Assembly (NCBI RefSeq): GCF_041296385.1
Contig: NW_027183610.1
Coordinates: forward strand, 1-64,000
Length of the DNA stretch: 64,000 nucleotides
Source: Aphelocoma coerulescens
Lineage: Eukaryota; Chordata; Aves; Passeriformes; Corvidae
Direction of reading: 5' to 3'
Positions within the stretch are counted from its first letter, which is position 1. The number at the start of each line of letters is the position of its first letter. The position numbers and the translations under genes are program-made. The notes beneath the pieces were generated by a model. The model saw only the letters and a list, made by a program, of their open reading frames with translations, ran no database searches and was not told the origin of the DNA. Positions 49,894 to 63,425 of the stretch are shown piece after piece.

Positions 49894-52160
49894 GTCCAGC
49901 TGCATGCCAGGAGTGAGCACAAAATCTACCTGCATTCTCTGCAGCATGCCATCCTGGAGCAGAGCCATTGCCAAAGGAAGCCGTGAGCCCGTGCCAAGCC
50001 AGTGCCGGAGTGGATCCTAGCAGCACCTGTGGAAGCCGGGAGAGAGGAGCCCACCTGGAGCAGGTTCGTGCAGGATTAATCATCCCGTGGCTTCCCACCA
50101 GGGTCCTGTTGCTTCCAAAAGGCCCCACAGTGTCACTGTGGCCCCTCGGTTCCACCAGGTTCCATAGCGTCACTGTGGTGCCCAGGGTTCCGTCAGCTTT
50201 GCCAGCATCCCCACGGTCTGCAGAGCTCCCCGAGCTTCTGTGGTGTCACAGTGGAGGCAGGGTTGCATCAGGTTCCATAGCATCAGCACGGTCTCCAGGG
50301 CTCCCAGAGGTTCTGTGGTGTCACAGTGGAGGCAGGGTTGCATCAGGTTCCATAGCATCACCACAGTCTCCAGGGCTCCCTGAGCTTCTGTGGTGTCACA
50401 GTGGAGGCAGGGTTGCATCAGGTTCCATAGCATCAGCACGGTCTCCAGGGCTCCCAGAGGTTCTGTGGTGTCACAGAGGAGGCAGGGTTGCATCAGGTTC
50501 CATAGCATCACCACGGTCTCCAGGGCTCCAAGAGCTTCTGTGGTGTCACAGAGGAGGCAGGGTTGCATCAGGTTCAATAGCATCAGCACAGTCTCCAGGG
50601 CTCCCCTGAGCTTCTGTGGTGGTGTCACAGAGGAGCCAGGCTTCCTTGTAGTTCCCCAGGATCACAAAGGCTCTCCTGGGAGCCACGGGTCACAAAGCAC
50701 CGTGGGCTCTGTGCAGCCCCGCTGTGTCACAATGGCCGCTGGCTTCCACGAGCCCCCGCAGTGTCCCAGTGGGCCCCGTGGCTTTAGGAGTGGGTGGCTG
50801 GGAGTTGGTGCCAGCGGCTGGGGGAGCAGCAGCAGGGACTGTGTGTGGACAGTGCCATGGCCACTTGTGTGGCCACTGGTGTCTCTGTGCCAGGCACAGC
50901 CGTGGTGTGTAACACCGGCTCTGGGTCCTTTGGCTGTGCAGGTGGCAGTCACGGCCTGGAGCAGGGCTGCTCCCGGGGGACAGCCTGGGGCAGGAGGCTG
51001 CTGGAGATTCATTCCCCACACTCCTTGTCATGAGGTGCTCAGAGTGATTGGAAAGGCTGTTGGCAGCAGGCAGTTCTCTGGGTTCAAGCTGTGGAGCTGT
51101 CAGCGGGAATGCAAAGGCCAAGCTGGTGAGCCTTTTGTCCTGGTGCCTTTAGTGTGTGAGCAGTCCCTGGTGCCGTTGTCTTTGGATCCTGAGTGTGGGA
51201 GAGGCAAGGCTTAGGATGGTGCGTAGAGCTGAGAAGGAAAGTGCCGAGAGCAGCGTGTGTGCTGCTGCTTTGAGGGGTGCAGTTGAAGTTGTAGGCAGCA
51301 AGAGCTTTCTCAGCTGGCCCTTTTGTGAGCTCTGCTTTTGCCAGATGACTTCCATCTTACCCTCTTACCATCTTAGCCTCTCATTTTTGCATATCCCAAA
51401 CCCCCTTCCAAACATCCAGCAGCTGCTTGTAAAGAAGAAGTCCTAGAACAAAAAGCCAGTGCTGCCTTTCATAGCCCCTTTGCTGTCTATGAAGTAGAGG
51501 AAAGAAGCTAGTGAGACGCACTTTCTTTCTCAACTCCATAGAGCGCATCCTTCTCTCAAGGTGGCAGAGTCCTTGGCGGAAGTGAAGCATCTGCAGCTGC
51601 AGTTCAGACTGAGAGATGTGCCAGGACAGGAAACATTTGCTGACCTTCCCTGTTCCCTGTGCAACATGATTCTCGCATCCCAGTCACTTTCACATACCTT
51701 CGGTATCCCTGAGTCCAAGCAGCTAAAGCTCACAGAGACAGAAGTGTCAGGAAGGAAAACGTTCCAAAAGCACCCCCTTCTCTTATCAGCATATAAATTG
51801 TGCACAACAGGCTGCGGCACCGAACCTTCCTTCTCAGATAGACATGCCATCACACTTTTCACTCTTGCAGCTCGGTTGAAAAGCTCCAGCAGCTGCTCCC
51901 GCAATAGCAAAAGGTTCTAGAAGTGAAAGCCAGTTTGGGGCTGCACCTTCTCCTTGCCGCATGTAAGCCACACCAAACTCCCTGATGCACTCTGTCCTCC
52001 TCTTCTCAAAGGAGTAGACGGTGGCATCAGGACACACCTGTGTCCCAGCAGCTGGGTGCCCAGCCGGGAGCAGGAGCAGGGCTGGGGCTGCTCCCAAAGT
52101 TGCCCCGCCCCAATGCCAGAGCCGGACATATGCTGAGGGGGGGCTGGATCAGGCTTTATT
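49894..52160 (+). repeat. Monomer unit 23 (dimer type A, 2,267 bp)
   Basis: The 75-bp block is 50236-50611. Type A marks are the lost G near 50012, A at 50590 and G at 50660. T at 50200 is shared with type B unit 20. The private T is at 52001. It lacks the A mark that units 19 and 21 share in the third 75-bp repeat. Confidence 0.97.
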
Positions 52161-54428
52161 GTCCAGCTGCATGCCAGGAGTGAGCACAAAATCTACCTGC
52201 ATTCTCTGCAGCATGCCATCCTGGAGCAGAGCCATTGCCAAAGGAAGCCGTGAGCCCGTGCCAAGCCAGTGCCGGAGTGGGATCCTAGCAGCACCTGTGG
52301 AAGCCGGGAGAGAGGAGCCCACCTGGAGCAGGTTCGTGCAGGATTAATCATCCCGTGGCTTCCCACCAGGGTCCTGTTGCTTCCAAAAGGCCCCACAGCG
52401 TCACTGTGGCCCCTCGGTTCCACCAGGTTCCATAGCGTCACTGTGGTGCCCAGGGTTCCGTCAGCTTCGCCAGCATCCCCACGGTCTGCAGAGCTCCCCG
52501 AGCTTCTGTGGTGTCACAGTGGAGGCAGGGTTGCATCAGGTTCCATAGCATCAGCACGGTCTCCAGGGCTCCCAGAGGTTCTGTGGTGTCACAGTGGAGG
52601 CAGGGTTGCATCAGGTTCCATAGCATCACCACAGTCTCCAGGGCTCCCTGAGCTTCTGTGGTGTCACAGTGGAGGCAGGGTTGCATCAGGTTCCATAGCA
52701 TCAGCACGGTCTCCAGGGCTCCCAGAGGTTCTGTGGTGTCACAGAGGAGGCAGGGTTGCATCAGGTTCCATAGCATCACCACGGTCTCCAGGGCTCCAAG
52801 AGCTTCTGTGGTGTCACAGAGGAGGCAGGGTTGCATCAGGTTCAATAGCATCAGCACGGTCTCCAGGGCTCCCCTGAGCTTCTGTGGTGGTGTCACAGAG
52901 GAGGCAGGCTTCCTTGTAGTTCCCCAGCATCACAAAGGCTCTCCTGGGAGCCACGGGTCACAAAGCACCGTGGGCTCTGTGCAGCCCCACTGTGTCACAA
53001 TGGCCGCTGGCTTCCACGAGCCCCCGCAGTGTCCCAGTGGGCCCCGTGGCTTTAGGAGTGGGTGGCTGGGAGTTGGTGCCAGCGGCTGGGGGAGCAGCAG
53101 CAGGGACTGTGTGTGGACAGTGCCATGGCCACTTGTGTGGCCACTGGTGTCTCTGTGCCAGGCACAGCCGTGGTGTGTAACACCGGCTCTGGGTCCTTTG
53201 GCTGTGCAGGTGGCAGTCACGGCCTGGAGCAGGGCTGCTCCCGGGGGACAGCCTGGGGCAGGAGGCTGCTGGAGATTCATTCCCCACACTCCTTGTCATG
53301 AGGTGCTCAGAGTGATTGGAAAGGCTGTTGGCAGCAGGCAGTTCTCTGGGTTCAAGCTGTGGAGCTGTCAGCGGGAATGCAAAGGCCAAGCTGGTGAGCC
53401 TTTTGTCCTGGTGCCTTTAGTGTGTGAGCAGTCCCTGGTGCCGTTGTCTTTGGATCCTGAGTGTGGGAGAGGCAAGGCTTAGGATGGTGCGTAGAGCTGA
53501 GAAGGAAAGTGCCGAGAGCAGCGTGTGTGCTGCTGCTTTGAGGGGTGCAGTTGAAGTTGTAGGCAGCAAGAGCTTTCTCAGCTGGCCCTTTTGTGAGCTC
53601 TGCTTTTGCCAGATGACTTCCATCTTACCCTCTTACCATCTTAGCCTCTCATTTTTGCATATCCCAAACCCCCTTCCAAACATCCAGCAGCTGCTTGTAA
53701 AGAAGAAGTCCTAGAACAAAAAGCCAGTGCTGCCTTTCATAGCCCCTTTGCTGTCTATGAAGTAGAGGAAAGAAGCTAGTGAGACGCACTTTCTTTCTCA
53801 ACTCCATAGAGCGCATCCTTCTCTCAAGGTGGCAGAGTCCTTGGCGGAAGTGAAGCATCTGCAGCTGCAGTTCAGACTGAGAGATGTGCCAGGACAGGAA
53901 ACATTTGCTGACCTTCCCTGTTCCCTGTGCAACATGATTCTCGCATCCCAGTCACTTTCACATACCTTCGGTATCCCTGAGTCCAAGCAGCTAAAGCTCA
54001 CAGAGACAGAAGTGTCAGGAAGGAAAACGTTGCAAAAGCACCCCCTTCTGTTATCAGCATATAAATTGTGCACAACAGGCTGCGGCACCGAACCTTCCTT
54101 CTCAGATAGACATGCCATCACACTTTTCACTCTTGCAGCTCGGTTGAAAAGCTCCAGCAGCTGCTCCCGCAATAGCAAAAGGTTCTAGAAGTGAAAGCCA
54201 GTTTGGGGCTGCACCTTCTCCTTGCCGCATGTAAGCCACACCAAACTCCCTGATGCACTCTGTCCTCCCCTTCTCAAAGGAGTAGACGGTGGCATCAGGA
54301 CACACCTGTGTCCCAGCAGCTGGGTGCCCAGCCGGGAGCAGGAGCAGGGCTGGGGCTGCTCCCAAAGTTGCCCCGCCCCAATGCCAGAGCCGGACATATG
54401 CTGAGGGGGGGCTGGATCAGGCTTTATT
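52161..54428 (+). repeat. Monomer unit 24 (dimer type B)
   Basis: The 75-bp block is 52504-52879. Type B marks are C at 52399 and G at 52904. The private A at 52989 is CpG to CpA. G at 54032 is shared with 25 and 26. G at 54050, shared with unit 27, alters the GATA-type motif. Confidence 0.97.
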
Positions 54429-56696
54429 GTCCAGCTGCATGCCAGGAGTGAGCACAAAATCTACCTGCATTCTCTGCAGCATGCCATCCTGGAGCAGAGC
54501 CATTGCCAAAGGAAGCCGTGAGCCCGTGCCAAGCCAGTGCCGGAGTGGGATCCTAGCAGCACCTGTGGAAGCCGGGAGAGAGGAGCCCACCTGGAGCAGG
54601 TTCGTGCAGGATTAATCATCCCGTGGCTTCCCACCAGGGTCCTGTTGCTTCCAAAAGGCCCCACAGTGTCACTGTGGCCCCTCGGTTCCACCAGGTTCCA
54701 TAGCGTCACTGTGGTGCCCAGGGTTCCGTCAGCTTCGCCAGCATCCCCACGGTCTGCAGAGCTCCCCGAGCTTCTGTGGTGTCACAGTGGAGGCAGGGTT
54801 GCATCAGGTTCCATAGCATCAGCACGGTCTCCAGGGCTCCCAGAGGTTCTGTGGTGTCACAGTGGAGGCAGGGTTGCATCAGGTTCCATAGCATCACCAC
54901 AGTCTCCAGGGCTCCCTGAGCTTCTGTGGTGTCACAGTGGAGGCAGGGTTGCATCAGGTTCCATAGCATCAGCACGGTCTCCAGGGCTCCCAGAGGTTCT
55001 GTGGTGTCACAGAGGAGGCAGGGTTGCATCAGGTTCCATAGCATCACCACGGTCTCCAGGGCTCCAAGAGCTTCTGTGGTGTCACAGAGGAGGCAGGGTT
55101 GCATCAGGTTCAATAGCATCAGCACGGTCTCCAGGGCTCCCCTGAGCTTCTGTGGTGGTGTCACAGAGGAGCCAGGCTTCCTTGTAGTTCCCCAGCATCA
55201 CAAAGGCTCTCCTGGGAGCCACGGGTCACAAAGCACCGTGGGCTCTGTGCAGCCCCGCTGTGTCACAATGGCCGCTGGCTTCCACGAGCCCCCGCAGTGT
55301 CCCAGTGGGCCCCGTGGCTTTAGGAGTGGGTGGCTGGGAGTTGGTGCCAGCGGCTGGGGGAGCAGCAGCAGGGACTGTGTGTGGACAGTGCCATGGCCAC
55401 TTGTGTGGCCACTGGTGTCTCTGTGCCAGGCACAGCCGTGGTGTGTAACACCGGCTCTGGGTCCTTTGGCTGTGCAGGTGGCAGTCACGGCCTGGAGCAG
55501 GGCTGCTCCCGGGGGACAGCCTGGGGCAGGAGGCTGCTGGAGATTCATTCCCCACACTCCTTGTCATGAGGTGCTCAGAGTGATTGGAAAGGCTGTTGGC
55601 AGCAGGCAGTTCTCTGGGTTCAAGCTGTGGAGCTGTCAGCGGGAATGCAAAGGCCAAGCTGGTGAGCCTTTTGTCCTGGTGCCTTTAGTGTGTGAGCAGT
55701 CCCTGGTGCCGTTGTCTTTGGATCCTGAGTGTGGGAGAGGCAAGGCTTAGGATGGTGCGTAGAGCTGAGAAGGAAAGTGCCGAGAGCAGCGTGTGTGCTG
55801 CTGCTTTGAGGGGTGCAGTTGAAGTTGTAGGCAGCAAGAGCTTTCTCAGCTGGCCCTTTTGTGAGCTCTGCTTTTGCCAGATGACTTCCATCTTACCCTC
55901 TTACCATCTTAGCCTCTCATTTTTGCATATCCCAAACCCCCTTCCAAACATCCAGCAGCTGCTTGTAAAGAAGAAGTCCTAGAACAAAAAGCCAGTGCTG
56001 CCTTTCATAGCCCCTTTGCTGTCTATGAAGTAGAGGAAAGAAGCTAGTGAGACGCACTTTCTTTCTCAACTCCATAGAGCGCATCCTTCTCTCAAGGTGG
56101 CAGAGTCCTTGGCGGAAGTGAAGCATCTGCAGCTGCAGTTCAGACTGAGAGATGTGCCAGGACAGGAAACATTTGCTGACCTTCCCTGTTCCCTGTGCAA
56201 CATGATTCTCGCATCCCAGTCACTTTCACATACCTTCGGTATCCCTGAGTCCAAGCAGCTAAAGCTCACAGAGACAGAAGTGTCAGGAAGGAAAACGTTG
56301 CAAAAGCACCCCCTTCTCTTATCAGCATATAAATTGTGCACAACAGGCTGCGGCACCGAACCTTCCTTCTCAGATAGACATGCCATCACACTTTTCACTC
56401 TTGCAGCTCGGTTGAAAAGCTCCAGCAGCTGCTCCCGCAATAGCAAAAGGTTCTAGAAGTGAAAGCCAGTTTGGGGCTGCACCTTCTCCTTGCCGCATGT
56501 AAGCCACACCAAACTCCCTGATGCACTCTGTCCTCCCCTTCTCAAAGGAGTAGACGGTGGCATCAGGACACACCTGTGTCCCAGCAGCTGGGTGCCCAGC
56601 CGGGAGCAGGAGCAGGGCTGGGGCTGCTCCCAAAGTTGCCCCGCCCCAATGCCAGAGCCGGACATATGCTGAGGGGGGGCTGGATCAGGCTTTATT
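54429..56696 (+). repeat. Monomer unit 25
   Basis: The 75-bp block is 54772-55147. G at 56300 is the only mark; it is shared with neighbours 24 and 26. The A/B alternation has ended by this unit. Confidence 0.97.
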
Positions 56697-58964
56697 GTCC
56701 AGCTGCATGCCAGGAGTGAGCACAAAATCTACCTGCATTCTCTGCAGCATGCCATCCTGGAGCAGAGCCATTGCCAAAGGAAGCCGTGAGCCCGTGCCAA
56801 GCCAGTGCCGGAGTGGGATCCTAGCAGCACCTGTGGAAGCCGGGAGAGAGGAGCCCACCTGGAGCAGGTTCGTGCAGGATTAATCATCCCGTGGCTTCCC
56901 ACCAGGGTCCTGTTGCTTCCAAAAGGCCCCACAGTGTCACTGTGGCCCCTCGGTTCCACCAGGTTCCATAGCGTCACTGTGGTGCCCAGGGTTCCGTCAG
57001 CTTCGCCAGCATCCCCACGGTCTGCAGAGCTCCCCGAGCTTCTGTGGTGTCACAGTGGAGGCAGGGTTGCATCAGGTTCCATAGCATCAGCACGGTCTCC
57101 AGGGCTCCCAGAGGTTCTGTGGTGTCACAGTGGAGGCAGGGTTGCATCAGGTTCCATAGCATCACCACAGTCTCCAGGGCTCCCTGAGCTTCTGTGGTGT
57201 CACAGTGGAGGCAGGGTTGCATCAGGTTCCATAGCATCAGCACGGTCTCCAGGGCTCCCAGAGGTTCTGTGGTGTCACAGAGGAGGCAGGGTTGCATCAG
57301 GTTCCATAGCATCACCACGGTCTCCAGGGCTCCAAGAGCTTCTGTGGTGTCACAGAGGAGGCAGGGTTGCATCAGGTTCAATAGCATCAGCACGGTCTCC
57401 AGGGCTCCCCTGAGCTTCTGTGGTGGTGTCACAGAGGAGCCAGGCTTCCTTGTAGTTCCCCAGCATCACAAAGGCTCTCCTGGGAGCCACGGGTCACAAA
57501 GCACCGTGGGCTCTGTGCAGCCCCGCTGTGTCACAATGGCCGCTGGCTTCCACGAGCCCCCGCAGTGTCCCAGTGGGCCCCGTGGCTTTAGGAGTGGGTG
57601 GCTGGGAGTTGGTGCCAGCGGCTGGGGGAGCAGCAGCAGGGACTGTGTGTGGACAGTGCCATGGCCACTTGTGTGGCCACTGGTGTCTCTGTGCCAGGCA
57701 CAGCCGTGGTGTGTAACACCGGCTCTGGGTCCTTTGGCTGTGCAGGTGGCAGTCACGGCCTGGAGCAGGGCTGCTCCCGGGGGACAGCCTGGGGCAGGAG
57801 GCTGCTGGAGATTCATTCCCCACACTCCTTGTCATGAGGTGCTCAGAGTGATTGGAAAGGCTGTTGGCAGCAGGCAGTTCTCTGGGTTCAAGCTGTGGAG
57901 CTGTCAGCGGGAATGCAAAGGCCAAGCTGGTGAGCCTTTTGTCCTGGTGCCTTTAGTGTGTGAGCAGTCCCTGGTGCCGTTGTCTTTGGATCCTGAGTGT
58001 GGGAGAGGCAAGGCTTAGGATGGTGCGTAGAGCTGAGAAGGAAAGTGCCGAGAGCAGCGTGTGTGCTGCTGCTTTGAGGGGTGCAGTTGAAGTTGTAGGC
58101 AGCAAGAGCTTTCTCAGCTGGCCCTTTTGTGAGCTCTGCTTTTGCCAGATGACTTCCATCTTACCCTCTTACCATCTTAGCCTCTCATTTTTGCATATCC
58201 CAAACCCCCTTCCAAACATCCAGCAGCTGCTTGTAAAGAAGAAGTCCTAGAACAAAAAGCCAGTGCTGCCTTTCATAGCCCCTTTGCTGTCTATGAAGTA
58301 GAGGAAAGAAGCTAGTGAGACGCACTTTCTTTCTCAACTCCATAGAGCGCATCCTTCTCTCAAGGTGGCAGAGTCCTTGGCGGAAGTGAAGCATCTGCAG
58401 CTGCAGTTCAGACTGAGAGATGTGCCAGGACAGGAAACATTTGCTGACCTTCCCTGTTCCCTGTGCAACATGATTCTCGCATCCCAGTCACTTTCACATA
58501 CCTTCGGTATCCCTGAGTCCAAGCAGCTAAAGCTCACAGAGACAGAAGTGTCAGGAAGGAAAACGTTGCAAAAGCACCCCCTTCTCTTATCAGCATATAA
58601 ATTGTGCACAACAGGCTGCGGCACCGAACCTTCCTTCTCAGATAGACATGCCATCACACTTTTCACTCTTGCAGCTCGGTTGAAAAGCTCCAGCAGCTGC
58701 TCCCGCAATAGCAAAAGGTTCTAGAAGTGAAAGCCAGTTTGGGGCTGCACCTTCTCCTTGCCGCATGTAAGCCACACCAAACTCCCTGATGCACTCTGTC
58801 CTCCCCTTCTCAAAGGAGTAGACGGTGGCATCAGGACACACCTGTGTCCCAGCAGCTGGGTGCCCAGCCGGGAGCAGGAGCAGGGCTGGGGCTGCTCCCA
58901 AAGTTGCCCCGCCCCAATGCCAGAGCCGGACATATGCTGAGGGGGGGCTGGATCAGGCTTTATT
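56697..58964 (+). repeat. Monomer unit 26
   Basis: The 75-bp block is 57040-57415. G at 58568 is the only mark. I see no difference from unit 25. Confidence 0.97.
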
Positions 58965-61232
58965 GTCCAGCTGCATGCCAGGAGTGAGCACAAAATCTAC
59001 CTGCATTCTCTGCAGCATGCCATCCTGGAGCAGAGCCATTGCCAAAGGAAGCCGTGAGCCCGTGCCAAGCCAGTGCCGGAGTGGGATCCTAGCAGCACCT
59101 GTGGAAGCCGGGAGAGAGGAGCCCACCTGGAGCAGGTTCGTGCAGGATTAATCATCCCGTGGCTTCCCACCAGGGTCCTGTTGCTTCCAAAAGGCCCCAC
59201 AGTGTCACTGTGGCCCCTCGGTTCCACCAGGTTCCATAGCGTCACTGTGGTGCCCAGGGTTCCGTCAGCTTCGCCAGCATCCCCACGGTCTGCAGAGCTC
59301 CCCGAGCTTCTGTGGTGTCACAGTGGAGGCAGGGTTGCATCAGGTTCCATAGCATCAGCACGGTCTCCAGGGCTCCCAGAGGTTCTGTGGTGTCACAGTG
59401 GAGGCAGGGTTGCATCAGGTTCCATAGCATCACCACAGTCTCCAGGGCTCCCTGAGCTTCTGTGGTGTCACAGTGGAGGCAGGGTTGCATCAGGTTCCAT
59501 AGCATCAGCACGGTCTCCAGGGCTCCCAGAGGTTCTGTGGTGTCACAGAGGAGGCAGGGTTGCATCAGGTTCCATAGCATCACCACGGTCTCCAGGGCTC
59601 CAAGAGCTTCTGTGGTGTCACAGAGGAGGCAGGGTTGCATCAGGTTCAATAGCATCAGCACGGTCTCCAGGGCTCCCCTGAGCTTCTGTGGTGGTGTCAC
59701 AGAGGAGCCAGGCTTCCTTGTAGTTCCCCAGCATCACAAAGGCTCTCCTGGGAGCCACGGGTCACAAAGCACCGTGGGCTCTGTGCAGCCCCGCTGTGTC
59801 ACAATGGCCGCTGGCTTCCACGAGCCCCCGCAGTGTCCCAGTGGGCCCCGTGGCTTTAGGAGTGGGTGGCTGGGAGTTGGTGCCAGCGGCTGGGGGAGCA
59901 GCAGCAGGGACTGTGTGTGGACAGTGCCATGGCCACTTGTGTGGCCACTGGTGTCTCTGTGCCAGGCACAGCCGTGGTGTGTAACACCGGCTCTGGGTCC
60001 TTTGGCTGTGCAGGTGGCAGTCACGGCCTGGAGCAGGGCTGCTCCCGGGGGACAGCCTGGGGCAGGAGGCTGCTGGAGATTCATTCCCCACACTCCTTGT
60101 CATGAGGTGCTCAGAGTGATTGGAAAGGCTGTTGGCAGCAGGCAGTTCTCTGGGTTCAAGCTGTGGAGCTGTCAGCGGGAATGCAAAGGCCAAGCTGGTG
60201 AGCCTTTTGTCCTGGTGCCTTTAGTGTGTGAGCAGTCCCTGGTGCCGTTGTCTTTGGATCCTGAGTGTGGGAGAGGCAAGGCTTAGGATGGTGCGTAGAG
60301 CTGAGAAGGAAAGTGCCGAGAGCAGCGTGTGTGCTGCTGCTTTGAGGGGTGCAGTTGAAGTTGTAGGCAGCAAGAGCTTTCTCAGCTGGCCCTTTTGTGA
60401 GCTCTGCTTTTGCCAGATGACTTCCATCTTACCCTCTTACCATCTTAGCCTCTCATTTTTGCATATCCCAAACCCCCTTCCAAACATCCAGCAGCTGCTT
60501 GTAAAGAAGAAGTCCTAGAACAAAAAGCCAGTGCTGCCTTTCATAGCCCCTTTGCTGTCTATGAAGTAGAGGAAAGAAGCTAGTGAGACGCACTTTCTTT
60601 CTCAACTCCATAGAGCGCATCCTTCTCTCAAGGTGGCAGAGTCCTTGGCGGAAGTGAAGCATCTGCAGCTGCAGTTCAGACTGAGAGATGTGCCAGGACA
60701 GGAAACATTTGCTGACCTTCCCTGTTCCCTGTGCAACATGATTCTCGCATCCCAGTCACTTTCACATACCTTCGGTATCCCTGAGTCCAAGCAGCTAAAG
60801 CTCACAGAGACAGAAGTGTCAGGAAGGAAAACGTTCCAAAAGCACCCCCTTCTGTTATCAGCATATAAATTGTGCACAACAGGCTGCGGCACCGAACCTT
60901 CCTTCTCAGATAGACATGCCATCACACTTTTCACTCTTGCAGCTCGGTTGAAAAGCTCCAGCAGCTGCTCCCGCAATAGCAAAAGGTTCTAGAAGTGAAA
61001 GCCAGTTTGGGGCTGCACCTTCTCCTTGCCGCATGTAAGCCACACCAAACTCCCTGATGCACTCTGTCCTCCCCTTCTCAAAGGAGTAGACGGTGGCATC
61101 AGGACACACCTGTGTCCCAGCAGCTGGGTGCCCAGCCGGGAGCAGGAGCAGGGCTGGGGCTGCTCCCAAAGTTGCCCCGCCCCAATGCCAGAGCCGGACA
61201 TATGCTGAGGGGGGGCTGGATCAGGCTTTATT
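58965..61232 (+). repeat. Monomer unit 27
   Basis: The 75-bp block is 59308-59683. G at 60854 is shared with unit 24 and alters the CTTATCA motif. Otherwise it is consensus. Confidence 0.97.
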
Positions 61233-63425
61233 GTCCAGCTGCATGCCAGGAGTGAGCACAAAATCTACCTGCATTCTCTGCAGCATGCCATCCTGGAGCA
61301 GAGCCATTGCCAAAGGAAGCCGTCAGCCCGTGCCAAGCCAGTGCCGGAGTGGGATCCTAGCAGCACCTGTGGAAGCCGGGAGAGAGGAGCCCACCTGGAG
61401 CAGGTTCGTGCAGGATTAATCATCCCGTGGCTTCCCACCAGGGTCCTGTTGCTTCCAAAAGGCCCCACAGTGTCACTGTGGCCCCTCGGTTCCACCAGGT
61501 TCCATAGCGTCACTGTGGTGCCCAGGGTTCCGTCAGCTTCGCCAGCATCCCCACGGTCTGCAGAGCTCCCCGAGCTTCTGTGGTGTCACAGTGGAGGCAG
61601 GGTTGCATCAGGTTCCATAGCATCAGCACGGTCTCCAGGGCTCCCAGAGGTTCTGTGGTGTCACAGTGGAGGCAGGGTTGCATCAGGTTCCATAGCATCA
61701 CCACAGTCTCCAGGGCTCCCTGAGCTTCTGTGGTGTCACAGTGGAGGCAGGGTTGCATCAGGTTCCATAGCATCAGCACGGTCTCCAGGGCTCCAAGAGC
61801 TTCTGTGGTGTCACAGAGGAGGCAGGGTTGCATCAGGTTCAATAGCATCAGCACAGTCTCCAGGGCTCCCCTGAGCTTCTGTGGTGGTGTCACAGAGGAG
61901 CCAGGCTTCCTTGTAGTTCCCCAGCATCACAAAGGCTCTCCTGGGAGCCACGGGTCACAAAGCACCGTGGGCTCTGTGCAGCCCCGCTGTGTCACAATGG
62001 CCGCTGGCTTCCACGAGCCCCCGCAGTGTCCCAGTGGGCCCCGTAGCTTTAGGAGTGGGTGGCTGGGAGTTGGTGCCAGCGGCTGGGGGAGCAGCAGCAG
62101 GGACTGTGTGTGGACAGTGCCATGGCCACTTGTGTGGCCACTGGTGTCTCTGTGCCAGGCACAGCCGTGGTGTGTAACACCGGCTCTGGGTCCTTTGGCT
62201 GTGCAGGTGGCAGTCACGGCCTGGAGCAGGGCTGCTCCCGGGGGACAGCCTGGGGCAGGAGGCTGCTGGAGATTCATTCCCCACACTCCTTGTCATGAGG
62301 TGCTCAGAGTGATTGGAAAGGCTGTTGGCAGCAGGCAGTTCTCTGGGTTCAAGCTGTGGAGCTGTCAGCGGGAATGCAAAGGCCAAGCTGGTGAGCCTTT
62401 TGTCCTGGTGCCTTTAGTGTGTGAGCAGTCCCTGGTGCCGTTGTCTTTGGATCCTGAGTGTGGGAGAGGCAAGGCTTAGGATGGTGCGTAGAGCTGAGAA
62501 GGAAAGTGCCGAGAGCAGCGTGTGTGCTGCTGCTTTGAGGGGTGCAGTTGAAGTTGTAGGCAGCAAGAGCTTTCTCAGCTGGCCCTTTTGTGAGCTCTGC
62601 TTTTGCCAGATGACTTCCATCTTACCCTCTTACCATCTTAGCCTCTCATTTTTGCATATCCCAAACCCCCTTCCAAACATCCAGCAGCTGCTTGTAAAGA
62701 AGAAGTCCTAGAACAAAAAGCCAGTGCTGCCTTTCATAGCCCCTTTGCTGTCTATGAAGTAGAGGAAAGAAGCTAGTGAGACGCACTTTCTTTCTCAACT
62801 CCATAGAGCGCATCCTTCTCTCAAGGTGGCAGAGTCCTTGGCGGAAGTGAAGCATCTGCAGCTGCAGTTCAGACTGAGAGATGTGCCAGGACAGGAAACA
62901 TTTGCTGACCTTCCCTGTTCCCTGTGCAACATGATTCTCGCATCCCAGTCACTTTCACATACCTTCGGTATCCCTGAGTCCAAGCAGCTAAAGCTCACAG
63001 AGACAGAAGTGTCAGGAAGGAAAACGTTCCAAAAGCACCCCCTTCTCTTATCAGCATATAAATTGTGCACAACAGGCTGCGGCACCGAACCTTCCTTCTC
63101 AGATAGACATGCCATCACACTTTTCACTCTTGCAGCTCGGTTGAAAAGCTCCAGCAGCTGCTCCCGCAATAGCAAAAGGTTCTAGAAGTGAAAGCCAGTT
63201 TGGGGCTGCACCTTCTCCTTGCCGCATGTAAGCCACACCAAACTCCCTGATGCACTCTGTCCTCCCCTTCTCAAAGGAGTAGACGGTGGCATCAGGACAC
63301 ACCTGTGTCCCAGCAGCTGGGTGCCCAGCTGGGAGCAGGAGCAGGGCTGGGGCTGCTCCCAAAGTTGCCCCGCCCCAATGCCAGAGCCAGACATATGCTG
63401 AGGGGGGGCTGGATCAGGCTTTATT
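61233..63425 (+). repeat. Monomer unit 28 (75-bp deletion, 2,193 bp)
   Basis: It contains only four 75-bp repeats (61576-61876) instead of five. C at 61324 is shared only with unit 9, 43 kb away. A at 61855 is shared with the type A units 19, 21 and 23. Private changes are A at 62045, T at 63330 and A at 63389; the last two are CpG decay. It is the most diverged complete copy, which may mean the array edge is near or that it arrived by exchange. Confidence 0.97.
61576..61876 (+). repeat. Contracted 75-bp minisatellite (four repeats)
   Basis: Repeats start at 61576, 61651, 61726 and 61801. The third repeat is a fusion: its first half is like normal repeat 3 (GTGGAGG, CATCAGC) and its end is like normal repeat 4 (CCAAGAGC). 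Exactly one 75-bp repeat is missing, as expected from unequal exchange or slippage between repeats 3 and 4. Confidence 0.95.
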
